Shown piece by piece: positions 8,060 through 15,465 of a stretch of 24,939 bases of DNA (its first letter is position 1; every line of letters starts with the position of its first letter). The translations under genes were made by a program, and so were the position numbers. The stretch is from assembly GCA_002409585.1 (NCBI GenBank), contig DHNP01000032.1, positions 4,082-29,020 on the forward strand, read 5' to 3'. Source of the stretch: Ruminococcaceae bacterium UBA5413 (GTDB taxonomy: Bacteria > Bacillota > Clostridia > Oscillospirales > Acutalibacteraceae). The notes beneath the pieces are model-generated. The model worked only from the letters and a program-made list of their open reading frames with translations, ran no database searches and was not told where the DNA came from.

Positions 8060-9247
8060 TCACACACCTTTGCGGTTTATACGCGCCGCGTTTGTCGCGA
8101 AAGCCGCTTCCGCGACTGCTTTCGCGACGGCGGCCGTAACGTTTTTATCGAGGGCGCCCGGTATTATATTTTCCGGTGAAAGTTCATTTTCCGGTATGTA
8201 GGCGGCTATGGCCTTAGCGGCTGCTATCTGCATGCCGCTGTTTATATCGTCCGCACGGACGTCGAGCGCGCCGCGGAAAATCCCCGGGAAAGCCAGTACG
8301 TTGTTTATCTGGTTAGGGAAGTCGCTCCTGCCCGTGCCAACTACAGCGGCTCCGGCTTTAAGCGCATCCTCAGGCATTATCTCCGGCTCAGGGTTCGCCA
8401 TAGCGAAAACCACCGGAGCCCTGTTCATGCTTTTAACCATCTCCGGCGTAACGCAGCGCGGCGCCGAAACACCTATGAAAACATCCGCGCCTTTTATCAC
8501 GTCCGAAAGTGCGCCGGTTTCTTTTCCAAGGTTTGTTACCAGGGCCATCTCGGACTGAGAGTCCGTCATGCCGTCTTTCCCTTTGTATAAGGCGCCCGCA
8601 CGGTCGCACATTATAACGTTTTGCGCGCCGGCGTCAAGCAGCATTTTAGTTATGGCGGTTCCCGCCGCTCCCGCGCCGTTTACCACTATGCGTACGCCGG
8701 ATAATTTTCTGCCGGTTAATTTAAGCGCGTTTATAAGCGCTGAAAGCGCTACGACGGCTGTACCGTGCTGGTCGTCGTGAAAAACCGGTATGCCGCAGCA
8801 CTTTTTAAGGCGCCTTTCGACTTCAAAGCAGCGCGGAGCCGCTATATCCTCAAGGTTTATGCCGCCGAAGCTCCCGGCTATAAGCCGCACCGTATTTACT
8901 ATATCGTCAATACTTTTAGAGCGTATGCAGATAGGTATGGCATCTATGCCTGCAAACGCTTTAAACAGTGCGCATTTGCCTTCCATGACAGGCATGCCCG
9001 CCTCCGGGCCTATGTCCCCAAGGCCAAGGACGGCTGAGCCGTCGGTAACCACGGCCACAGTGTTGCCGCGCCGGGTAAGCTCGTAGCTTTTTTCCACGTC
9101 CTTTTGTATTTCGAGACACGGCGCGGCAACGCCCGGCGTGTACGCAAGCGAAAGGTCGGCGCGCGTTTCGAGCGGCACCCGGCATGATGTTTCTATTTTT
9201 CCTTTCCACTTATAATGCAGTTTCAGCGATTCTTCCGCGTAATCCAT
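8060..9247 (-). CDS. NAD(P)-dependent malic enzyme
   Basis: Malic enzyme catalyses oxidative decarboxylation of malate to pyruvate and CO2 with reduction of NAD(P)+. The 395-residue length is typical of the small bacterial form without a phosphotransacetylase domain. Visible active-site features are Tyr36 in YTPGVAAPC, Lys91 in GKCALFKAFAGIDAIPI, the metal ligands Glu133-Asp134 in NLEDIAAPRCFEVE, the HDDQHGTAVV block (157-166) and the Rossmann motif GAGAAG (191-196). The residue after the second strand is Asp213 (MCDRAG), which suggests NAD rather than NADP preference, though this is uncertain. The ATG at 9247 has GGAGG five bases upstream. It follows the AEC carrier by 47 bases, suggesting that imported malate is its substrate. 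Confidence 0.93.
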   Translation of the reverse strand: MDYAEESLKLHYKWKGKIETSCRVPLETRADLSLAYTPGVAAPCLEIQKDVEKSYELTRRGNTVAVVTDGSAVLGLGDIGPEAGMPVMEGKCALFKAFAGIDAIPICIRSKSIDDIVNTVRLIAGSFGGINLEDIAAPRCFEVERRLKKCCGIPVFHDDQHGTAVVALSALINALKLTGRKLSGVRIVVNGAGAAGTAITKMLLDAGAQNVIMCDRAGALYKGKDGMTDSQSEMALVTNLGKETGALSDVIKGADVFIGVSAPRCVTPEMVKSMNRAPVVFAMANPEPEIMPEDALKAGAAVVGTGRSDFPNQINNVLAFPGIFRGALDVRADDINSGMQIAAAKAIAAYIPENELSPENIIPGALDKNVTAAVAKAVAEAAFATNAARINRKGV

Positions 9248-9294
9248 TTTTACCTCCGTATAAACGCCGCCGACTATAAATTGCTAACCGCAGG

Positions 9295-10239
9295 TTATAT
9301 CAGTGACAGCGATTTTAATATATATATACCCGCAATAAGGGTAAACATAGAAAAGAAAGTCGTCATAAGGACAACCTGGCCCGTAAGCTTTTCGTCCGAA
9401 TGCATTTCTTTGGCGATAATATAGCTGTTTGTAGCCGTAGGTGAAGCGGAGATAAGGAAAATCGACGCCAGTTTGTCGCCCGTAAAGCCAAGCATTACCG
9501 CCAAAGGAACCATAACGAGCGGTGCCGCAGCTACGCGTATCAGAGAAGCCGGCAGCGAATAGCGGATGTTGGCCTTTATGTTCTTTAATTCCATCTGCGC
9601 CCCGAGCATCAGCAGCGCAAGCGGCGCGGCCATGGCCGAAATGCCCGAAACCGAGTCGGCAATAAAAACAGGAAGTTTTATCTTAAGCATAACGACGGCT
9701 ACGGCAGTGAAAGAGGCTATAATAATAGGATTTTTTAACACGTTTATAACGACGTCCTTCGTTTTTCCAAAGCCGCCGGTGTCCATGCACGAGAGCATAA
9801 CGACCGCCGCCGTGTTGTCGGCGACAAGGCAGAACGGCGTCACCATAGCCATAGCGCCCATATTTTCAGCACCGAAAAGTGCCTCCGCTATAGGGTACCC
9901 AAGTACTACTATATTAGGTTTAAACGCCGACTGTATTATGGCCGATGCCTTGCGTTTGTCTTTCACCAGGCGGGGGACTACGGCCCAAAGCAGCGCAAAT
10001 ACGGCCAAAAGCCCGCAGCAGAGGTAAAAGACATAAAAGCCGTCAAAAGACGTTATCCCCGGCGAATTATAAATATCCATGAAAATAAGCGTTGAAAAGC
10101 CGACCTTAAAGTTAAGCCTTGAAGCCGAACTTATGAGCCGGTCGTCTATTATGCCCGCCTTTTTCAGCAGGCAGCCCGCAAGCACAATCAAAAAAGAAGG
10201 CGCCACGGCGTTAAAGCTGAAAACAAAGTTGCCGCTCAT
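9295..10239 (-). CDS. AEC-family transporter (auxin efflux carrier-like, possible malate permease)
   Basis: This 314-residue membrane protein has about ten hydrophobic helices arranged as two five-helix repeats, as in the AEC/bile-acid-transporter fold. Family features include an opening of the type VAPSFLIVLAGCLLKKAGII, the LNFKVGFSTLIFMDIYN block in helix 2, NIVVLGYPIAEALFG in the first crossing region, and a second-half ISASPTATNSYIIAKEM. Bacterial members include malate (MleP) and malonate carriers. With malic enzyme next in the operon, malate is the best guess for substrate, but this is inference. The ATG at 10239 overlaps the VOC gene stop by four bases (ATGA). Confidence 0.9.
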   Translation of the reverse strand: MSGNFVFSFNAVAPSFLIVLAGCLLKKAGIIDDRLISSASRLNFKVGFSTLIFMDIYNSPGITSFDGFYVFYLCCGLLAVFALLWAVVPRLVKDKRKASAIIQSAFKPNIVVLGYPIAEALFGAENMGAMAMVTPFCLVADNTAAVVMLSCMDTGGFGKTKDVVINVLKNPIIIASFTAVAVVMLKIKLPVFIADSVSGISAMAAPLALLMLGAQMELKNIKANIRYSLPASLIRVAAAPLVMVPLAVMLGFTGDKLASIFLISASPTATNSYIIAKEMHSDEKLTGQVVLMTTFFSMFTLIAGIYILKSLSLI

Positions 10240-10619
10240 CCTGTTACCCTGACAAGGTTACCGTCCGGGTCCTCAATCAGCCCCTCGTACGAGCCGCTCC
10301 CTGTAGCGTGGGGTACTTCCACCACGCGGTAGCCTTCCCTGAAAACCCTTGCGGACACGCTGTCTACGCTTTTTCTGCTGCCGGCCGCTATGCAGAACGA
10401 GCCGCGGCCTATGCGCTGCTCCGCGCGCGCGCCGCCGCCCGAGCTTTTTACTTCCACAAGCTCAAGCACGGCATCGCCGTCAAATTTCAAATATACGCTC
10501 AGGGTACCCTTATGTTCATCCGCGCTGTCATCTCCGCGTATCGCATAAAAATAATTTTCATAAAAATCCGACAATTTTTCTATATCGGCCGTATATATTG
10601 TAATTCGGTCTATAGTCAC
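10236..10619 (-). CDS. VOC-superfamily (glyoxalase-fold) protein with degenerate metal site
   Basis: This 127-residue protein has the paired beta-alpha-beta-beta-beta modules of the vicinal oxygen chelate fold: TIDRITIYTADIEKLSDFYE at the start, LELVEV near the middle, RVFREGYRVVEVPHATGSG, and a final EDPDGNLVRVT. Normal members bind metal through two His and two Glu. Here the first His position is Arg (IDRI instead of IDHI), the second is Ser (GRGSFCI), and the last Glu is Arg, so only the central Glu remains. It may be a non-catalytic binding protein. I chose the GTG at 10619, preceded by GGGAGG and eight bases. It is the first gene of the run VOC-AEC-malic enzyme-ThrE. No function can be assigned. 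Confidence 0.75.
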   Translation of the reverse strand: MTIDRITIYTADIEKLSDFYENYFYAIRGDDSADEHKGTLSVYLKFDGDAVLELVEVKSSGGGARAEQRIGRGSFCIAAGSRKSVDSVSARVFREGYRVVEVPHATGSGSYEGLIEDPDGNLVRVTG

Positions 10620-10674
10620 TAAATGTGCCTCCCATGTGCTTAAATAAGGCAATTCCACTGTAATCAAAACACAG

Positions 10675-10691
10675 CCCTGCCTTAAACAGGG
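10675..10691 (-). other. Small hairpin upstream of the VOC gene
   Basis: A five-pair stem CCCTG/CAGGG with a seven-base loop lies 56 bases before the VOC start, followed in the minus-strand RNA by CUGUGUUUUGAUU. It may be a weak terminator for the upstream mscS transcript or a leader attenuator; the stem is short and the call is tentative. I found no clear sigma-A promoter for the VOC operon between 10620 and 10827. Confidence 0.3.
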
Positions 10692-10791
10692 TTAAAACCG
10701 AAAACCGTCGGCCTGCGTGATAAATTAATGCGCGATTGACTTTACCGTCCATCAAAATTCATTCAGCTTATCACCTAAAGACTGCTAAATC

Positions 10792-10816
10792 AGCCGCACT
10801 AAAAAATAATGCGGCC
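10792..10816 (-). terminator. Candidate terminator after mscS
   Basis: Eleven bases beyond the mscS stop, seven-base arms (10792-10798 and 10810-10816) can form GGCCGCA/UGCGGCU with one G-U pair. The 11-base loop is U-rich, but the downstream RNA (GAUUUAG) has only a weak U-tract, so termination may be partial. Confidence 0.4.
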
Positions 10817-10827
10817 AGACTTCCATA

Positions 10828-11907
10828 TCAGCTTTTTTCGATATGCAGAGTACGCGTTGGAAACGCCGTCTCCACATTTTCGGACTCCAATATATCCATT
10901 ATGGAAAACATTACCTTTTCTTTCACTTCAAGATATTTTTGCCAGTCCGTCGTCACCGTAAAAAACTGAAGCATAATGTCCATGCTGCTCTCGCCAAAGC
11001 CGTCTAAAGCCACCGTCACCGTTTCGCCGTCTATGTCGCCGTCGGCGAGCAGCATGCAGCGGATCTTTTCCGTGCATGCCTTTATACGGGCTGAAGCAGT
11101 GCCGTACTTAAGCCCTATGTTGAAATTTACGCGCCTTTTTCCCATCCGGCTGAAATTAGTCACGGCGCTGTCTGCGATTTTAGAGTTAGGCATTGTTACG
11201 AGAGCCTGTGAAAACGTGCGTATCCTAACGCTCCTGAAGTTCATTGCCTCAACAGTGCCTTCTATGTCCCCGACGGTTATCCAGTCGCCTATGACGAAAG
11301 GTTTGTCAAGGACTATTACCAGGCCGCCGAAAAGGTTCGAAAGCATGTCCTGCGCGGCAAGGGCAAAAGCAAGCCCTCCAAGGCCGAGGCCGGCCACAAG
11401 GCCGCTTATGCTGTAGTTCCACTCCTGCGCTATTATAAGTATGGCAAGCGCGACTACGATAAAGCGCTCCACACTTGATATAACGGGGACAACGGCTGAG
11501 TTTTCATTAATGTCAAGCTTTTTAGCTATGACCGAGTTAGTAACGTTCTCGCGGCCGGCCATCCGGTAAAAGCCCCACGCCGCGATGAAAATCAAAAGGC
11601 TCCTGAAGCATTTTACAACGGCAGGCCAGGCGCCGCTGCCTAAGACCGCCGGCGACATGCCCAAAGCGGTGAATGCGCCGATAATAACAAGCAGCGCCCT
11701 CAAAGGCTTTTCAAAACCGTCTTTCATGTTTTTCGGCCACGACGCGCCCGTCCTGCCGCCTATTTTCAGCATTGGCAAAAATATGAAGCGGCACACGGGC
11801 TTCCTTAAAAGCAGGAACAATAAAAACACGGAAGCGGGTATTATGAAATTTTGAACAAAATAATTTTTAAGCATATTATCAGCGAACCTTAAAACACACG
11901 GCGGCAC
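10828..11907 (-). CDS. MscS-family small-conductance mechanosensitive channel
   Basis: The protein is an MscS-type channel, which opens under membrane tension to release solutes after osmotic downshock. The N-terminal third holds about four or five hydrophobic helices. The conserved pore helix and beta domain follow: GLGLGGLAFALAAQDMLSNL, then FGGLVIVLDKPFVIGDWITV, GDIEGTVEAMNFRSVRIRTF and the VTMPNSKIADSAVTNFSR block. The C-terminal alpha/beta vestibule (about 90 residues) is complete. I give the GTG at 11907 because GAGG lies seven bases upstream and the start is 20 bases after the metS stop. An ATG at 11874 giving 348 residues is an alternative with a weaker ribosome site. It is probably read through from the NSS transporter operon. 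Confidence 0.9.
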   Translation of the reverse strand: MPPCVLRFADNMLKNYFVQNFIIPASVFLLFLLLRKPVCRFIFLPMLKIGGRTGASWPKNMKDGFEKPLRALLVIIGAFTALGMSPAVLGSGAWPAVVKCFRSLLIFIAAWGFYRMAGRENVTNSVIAKKLDINENSAVVPVISSVERFIVVALAILIIAQEWNYSISGLVAGLGLGGLAFALAAQDMLSNLFGGLVIVLDKPFVIGDWITVGDIEGTVEAMNFRSVRIRTFSQALVTMPNSKIADSAVTNFSRMGKRRVNFNIGLKYGTASARIKACTEKIRCMLLADGDIDGETVTVALDGFGESSMDIMLQFFTVTTDWQKYLEVKEKVMFSIMDILESENVETAFPTRTLHIEKS

Positions 11908-11927
11908 ACGGCGGCCTCTGTCAGAAC

Positions 11928-12026
11928 TTAATGTCTAACAGCATGAACGGCACTCGCGGCAATTCCGCCCCAAATAACTGTCATTGAAAATATCATCATT
12001 ACAACAGCAGATGCGCTCATAGCCAT
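11928..12026 (-). CDS. metS: MetS-type small subunit of an NSS amino-acid transporter
   Basis: A 32-residue open frame starts at an ATG at 12026 with GGGGG four bases upstream. The peptide is one hydrophobic helix, with the segment AVVMMIFSMTVIWGGIAASA followed by a short positively charged end. This agrees with the MetS family (small subunit required by the MetP methionine/alanine importer of Corynebacterium), which has a short Ser/Ala start and a V-IWGG motif in the membrane helix. It overlaps the end of the large transporter gene by ten bases, exactly where metS genes are found. I infer that it is needed for function of the neighbouring symporter. Confidence 0.85.
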   Translation of the reverse strand: MAMSASAVVMMIFSMTVIWGGIAASAVHAVRH

Positions 12027-13522
12027 TTTTCCCCCTTTTTATCAACGTCTACACCTCTCCATTTAACGTGCGGGATTATAAATGCAAAAACAATCAGCGC
12101 TATAACGAGGCCCCAGCCGAACACTGCGACGAAGTCAGACGGATATCCGCCATAGATATTGTTAACGTCATTTATAAACGAGCTTACAAGGATTATGATA
12201 AGCATGACAGGCGTTATAAGGCCGAGAGATATTTTCCAGTAGCTTCCAAGTCTTATTTGAGAGTATCGGTTTGCTTCCTCCATAAGAGGGTTCATCTTTT
12301 TATATACCATGAGAATTAAAACTATTTCAAATATGGCTGACAGGAGCACGCCAAAGTTATTTACAAAATTATCCACTACGTCCAGCAGATAAACGCCGCC
12401 GCGTGTAGTAAATGCAACAGAAACGAGTGTTGCTAAAATGCCTGTAATGACTACAGTGCGTTTGCGGTTCCATCCGAATTTTTCCGAGGCGCCGGCTATG
12501 CACACCTCAAGGAGTGATATAAGCGACGTAAGTCCGGCTATAAGCAGGCACACAAAAAATATTATGCCGAAAAGATGCGGTGCAGGCAGGTTGTTTATTA
12601 TTTGGGGTATTACTATAAAGGCAAGGCCTATGCCGCCTTTGGCAAGCTTGTCTATAGATTGGTTTGAAGCCACAGCCATAAATCCCAAAGCTGAAAAGAT
12701 ACCTATTCCGGCAAGCAGCTCGAAACCTGAGTTTGAAAATGCTGAAATAAATGCATTGTTTGTAGTGTCGCTTTCTTTAGGCAGGTAACTGCTGTAAGTT
12801 ATCATAATGCCCATCGCAAGCGAAAGGCTGTAAAATATCTGTGAATATGCGGCCTGCCACACATTAGGAGATGTAAGGCTTTCCCACTTAGGTTCAAAGA
12901 ATTTGTTAAGCCCCGTAGCAGCGCCCGGCAAAGTTACGGCGCGGATTACGAAAATAATAAACAGCACTACAAGTATTGGCAAAGCTATGCCGCTTACTTT
13001 TTCTATGCCTTTTTTTACTCCTGCATAGGCTACGGCAAGTGTAACAAGCCAAATTATCACAAGCGGTATACACACCTGCGGGACTACGCCGCCGAAGTTC
13101 GTCAGTGACGGAGCCGAAAGTGAATTCATATATGAAGTATAAAAGAAATCCGACGTTTCTTTTCCCCATGCAAGTGTGAACGAAAAGCCTATGTAGCTTA
13201 ACGTCCATGCTAAGATGACAGCATAGTACGTCATAATGACAAAACTTATAGCGAACTGCCACCACCCTACAAACTCCATGTGCTTATTTATCCTGTAATA
13301 CGAAAGCGGTGCAGAGCCACGGTATGTTTTGCCTATTATAAACTCGAATGCTACAAACGAAAGCCCGGTTGTCAGCAGCGCAAAAATATACGGTATAAGA
13401 AATGCACCCGCACCGTTTTTATATGCTACATAAGGGAACCTCCATATATTCCCAAGGCCTATTGCCGAACCTATAGCCGCGAGAACGAACCCGCGCCTTG
13501 AACTCCACTGTTCACGTTCCAT
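12017..13522 (-). CDS. Sodium-dependent NSS-family amino-acid transporter (MetP-like)
   Basis: This 501-residue protein is a neurotransmitter:sodium symporter of the LeuT fold. The first helix carries the family signature AAIGSAIGLGNIWRFPYVAY near residues 14-33, followed by NGAGAFLIPY. I count twelve helices, the last being about residues 465-487 (WGLVIALIVFAFIIP). Twelve-helix bacterial members such as C. glutamicum MetP pair with a MetS small subunit, and that gene overlaps the 3' end here. Likely substrates are neutral amino acids such as methionine or alanine with Na+, but the specificity is inferred. The ATG at 13522 has GAGGAGAT upstream. The gene is preceded by a long structured leader. 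Confidence 0.93.
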   Translation of the reverse strand: MEREQWSSRRGFVLAAIGSAIGLGNIWRFPYVAYKNGAGAFLIPYIFALLTTGLSFVAFEFIIGKTYRGSAPLSYYRINKHMEFVGWWQFAISFVIMTYYAVILAWTLSYIGFSFTLAWGKETSDFFYTSYMNSLSAPSLTNFGGVVPQVCIPLVIIWLVTLAVAYAGVKKGIEKVSGIALPILVVLFIIFVIRAVTLPGAATGLNKFFEPKWESLTSPNVWQAAYSQIFYSLSLAMGIMITYSSYLPKESDTTNNAFISAFSNSGFELLAGIGIFSALGFMAVASNQSIDKLAKGGIGLAFIVIPQIINNLPAPHLFGIIFFVCLLIAGLTSLISLLEVCIAGASEKFGWNRKRTVVITGILATLVSVAFTTRGGVYLLDVVDNFVNNFGVLLSAIFEIVLILMVYKKMNPLMEEANRYSQIRLGSYWKISLGLITPVMLIIILVSSFINDVNNIYGGYPSDFVAVFGWGLVIALIVFAFIIPHVKWRGVDVDKKGEKWL

Positions 13523-13847
13523 TTTCTATCTCCTCAATTACGCAGATTTATCCTGCACCACGCATACGCTGCCGCGGCACAGCATTGGCACTTAACACAC
13601 ACAGCCATGTTACAGCAACGCAGCATACAGTTCGCAAAATACCATAACCCACGTGTACCCTCGCCAAAGAGGGAAGCCGCAGTCTATGTTAATTTTGCGA
13701 GAGTATCCGCTTCTGGTATTACTATTTTCATACACAATAAAGTAATTGCACGTATGCACCCGCAGTTATCTGCGGTAAATTACATATAATAAAATAATAT
13801 CAGTGTACAAGATATGTTTTTTATTATAACATTAATGCCATCAAAAG
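13523..13847 (-). other. Long non-coding leader of the NSS-metS-mscS operon with several hairpins
   Basis: There is no gene in this gap (13523-13890). From the candidate promoter (TSS near 13816) the leader is about 290 bases. In minus-strand RNA it can form a bulged ten-pair hairpin (13729-13756), a six-pair CCGCAG/CUGCGG hairpin with a four-base loop (13760-13775) and a five-pair CCCUC/GAGGG hairpin (13658-13673). I do not recognise T-box, SAM, glycine, lysine, purine or other common riboswitch cores. It may hold a regulatory RNA element or simply be an untranslated leader. Confidence 0.45.
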
Positions 13848-13851
13848 TGAA
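13823..13851 (-). promoter_or_regulatory. Candidate promoter of the NSS transporter operon
   Basis: On the minus strand a perfect TATAAT (13823-13828) is 17 bases from TTCACT (13846-13851, four of six consensus bases). Its -35 box overlaps the edge of the flippase terminator hairpin, so the two transcription units abut closely. A weaker alternative (TTGTAC and TATATG, 16-base spacer) lies a little further downstream. Confidence 0.5.
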
Positions 13852-13876
13852 TACTGATTTTACAAATCAGTATTCA
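13848..13876 (-). terminator. Terminator hairpin after the flippase gene
   Basis: A perfect 13-pair inverted repeat (13848-13860 and 13864-13876) with a three-base loop lies 14 bases beyond the flippase stop. In minus-strand RNA it is followed by CUUUUGAU. The stem is AT-rich but long. It is the only strong hairpin between the two genes. Confidence 0.7.
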
Positions 13877-13890
13877 AAGCGACTGCTTAA

Positions 13891-15213
13891 TCACTTTTTA
13901 ACCGCATTTTTAATGCTTGAAAGTTCCTCGCGGTTCGGTACGAAAAGTTTGTAGAAAGGCGTATGCGAATATATGCAGAATATCGCTATGCATGAAATGC
14001 CCTGCACCGTCAGCGAAGCCGACGTCGCGGCCGCCACGCCGTTTATGCCCATTACCGGCACAAGGGCAAAGTCAAGCCCGCAGTTCACTATGAAACCTAA
14101 AACATTAGGTATTATGTTTAGTTCCGGACGTCCGTACGCCGCTATGGAGTTACCTAAAACTTTTGCATAAGAAATGAAGATAGAGCCTACTATAAGGTAC
14201 TTAAACGGTTCCACTGCGCCTTTGTACATAGGGAACAAAATCGGCAGGAATATTTTTGCGGCCAAAAGCAGCAGCAGCGCCACGGCCGTCGTCACATACA
14301 CGACTACTTTCGCCGAAATAAGCGTGAGCTTGACTTTACCTTTGTTTTCGCGCATGGCGGCTATGCGGCTAAGTATGACCTGGCTCACGGCGTCGGGCAG
14401 TATCCACACCTGCTGCATGAGCGTCAGCGCCGTGTTGTAAACGGCTAAGTCTGAAAGCTCATACAGCCCCTGGACTATATAATTCCCCGTGTTTATGTTA
14501 AGGTAGTTAAGTACGTTGCTCACGTGCGACTTAATGCTGTAGGCCACCATGCTGCCAGCCTTTACCTCGGCGTCGTTTTCAGGCGCGGGCTTTGGCCTTT
14601 CGCCGTTCCAGCGTTTTATGCAGTAAAGGGAAAAAACGACCATCGCCCCCGAAATGGCTACGGTGCTCCATACCCAGACTGACGCCGATGGCTTTATGAA
14701 AATAACAACCGCAAGAGCCGTTACCAGTATCCGCTGCGTAAGGTTAACCATGTTGTAAGACTTAAATTTATTTTGCCCGCGCAGCACCATGGAGCATATG
14801 GTAAAAACAAATGACAGCAGCCCGTAAGCAACTATCGCCGCGAGGTACTGCACAGGGGTGGAGTCGAACATCGGGTTATCACGCAGTATGAACAGAAGCA
14901 GCGACGATATAACCACGATGGCGGCGGAAATGTAAGCCGTAAGTTTTTTGACTGCTCCGGCCGCGTTTTCAGTTGTATATTTAGCAATATAGTACACGAC
15001 CGCCGACGAAACGCTCAGGCCGAGCACGGTGTTAAAGCCGCCGCCCCATATCTGCACCTGGTTATAAAGGCCCTTTACCGAGCGCGGCACGTTGGAAAGT
15101 ATGATTATAGATGAAAAAAGGCCGAGCGCGGAGCCTATTATATTTGTGCCGAACGTATTTACCGAGTCACGCACAAGGTCGTTCTTTATAATTTTTTTCT
15201 TTTTCCCAAACAT
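13891..15213 (-). CDS. Polysaccharide flippase of the MOP superfamily (Wzx-like)
   Basis: This 440-residue integral membrane protein has about 12-14 hydrophobic helices and the organisation of oligosaccharide flippases: an N-terminal SVNTFGTNIIGSALGLFSSI helix, a positively charged cytoplasmic linker, and second-half helices with SLTVQGISCIAIFCI near the end. Such proteins move lipid-linked sugar repeat units across the membrane for capsule, teichoic acid or exopolysaccharide synthesis. No glycosyltransferase or polymerase gene is beside it, so the polymer is unknown. The ATG at 15213 has ACGAGG five bases upstream. It is a single-gene unit with its own promoter at 15289-15317 and terminator at 13848-13876. 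MurJ is less likely because the sequence lacks clear MurJ motifs. Confidence 0.8.
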   Translation of the reverse strand: MFGKKKKIIKNDLVRDSVNTFGTNIIGSALGLFSSIIILSNVPRSVKGLYNQVQIWGGGFNTVLGLSVSSAVVYYIAKYTTENAAGAVKKLTAYISAAIVVISSLLLFILRDNPMFDSTPVQYLAAIVAYGLLSFVFTICSMVLRGQNKFKSYNMVNLTQRILVTALAVVIFIKPSASVWVWSTVAISGAMVVFSLYCIKRWNGERPKPAPENDAEVKAGSMVAYSIKSHVSNVLNYLNINTGNYIVQGLYELSDLAVYNTALTLMQQVWILPDAVSQVILSRIAAMRENKGKVKLTLISAKVVVYVTTAVALLLLLAAKIFLPILFPMYKGAVEPFKYLIVGSIFISYAKVLGNSIAAYGRPELNIIPNVLGFIVNCGLDFALVPVMGINGVAAATSASLTVQGISCIAIFCIYSHTPFYKLFVPNREELSSIKNAVKK

Positions 15214-15234
15214 ATAAACCTCGTATCTTTAATT

Positions 15235-15275
15235 CCGGCGCCATACGCACCGCAGGGCAAGACCCCGTGCGCCGG
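15235..15275 (-). promoter_or_regulatory. GC-rich hairpin in the flippase leader
   Basis: Seven-base arms CCGGCGC (15235-15241) and GCGCCGG (15269-15275) pair perfectly and enclose further GCAC/GUGC and GGG/CCC pairs. The stem lies in the predicted leader, about 20 bases before the flippase ATG, and has no U-tract, so it is more likely a translational or mRNA-stability element than a terminator. Confidence 0.45.
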
Positions 15276-15288
15276 TAAACTGGTTTAT

Positions 15289-15317
15289 ATACTACTCGTA
15301 TAGATAAAATGTGTCAA
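15289..15317 (-). promoter_or_regulatory. Sigma-A-type promoter of the flippase gene
   Basis: On the minus strand a perfect TTGACA -35 box (15312-15317) lies 17 bases from TAGTAT (15289-15294, four of six consensus bases). The transcript would start near 15282 and enter the GC-rich hairpin almost at once. Confidence 0.75.
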
Positions 15318-15387
15318 GTGCTTTACTGTAAACATTGCTATTGCTAAACATACGCCTGCGCTGCGCGGAGTACTCCCGTGTAAAGAA

Positions 15388-15433
15388 GCCAATGCGCTCT
15401 GCAGGGCAGTCTGCCCATACAAAGCGCATTGGC
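15388..15433 (-). terminator. Terminator-like hairpin at the end of the rnf operon
   Basis: Perfect 11-base arms (15388-15398 and 15423-15433) enclose a smaller GGGCA/UGCCC hairpin, forming a branched stem 32 bases beyond the rnfB stop. The minus-strand RNA continues with UUCUUUAC, a modest U-tract. It separates the rnf operon from the flippase promoter. Confidence 0.65.
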
Positions 15434-15465
15434 CGTTATTATAATGTATTTATCAAACCGTATCT

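Noticed and set aside
13523..13890. Known riboswitch or T-box in the NSS leader
   Set aside because: I found none of the conserved cores that I can recognise (T-box GGGTGGNACCGCG, SAM, lysine, glycine, purine, cobalamin or c-di-GMP elements). Only unassigned hairpins are visible.
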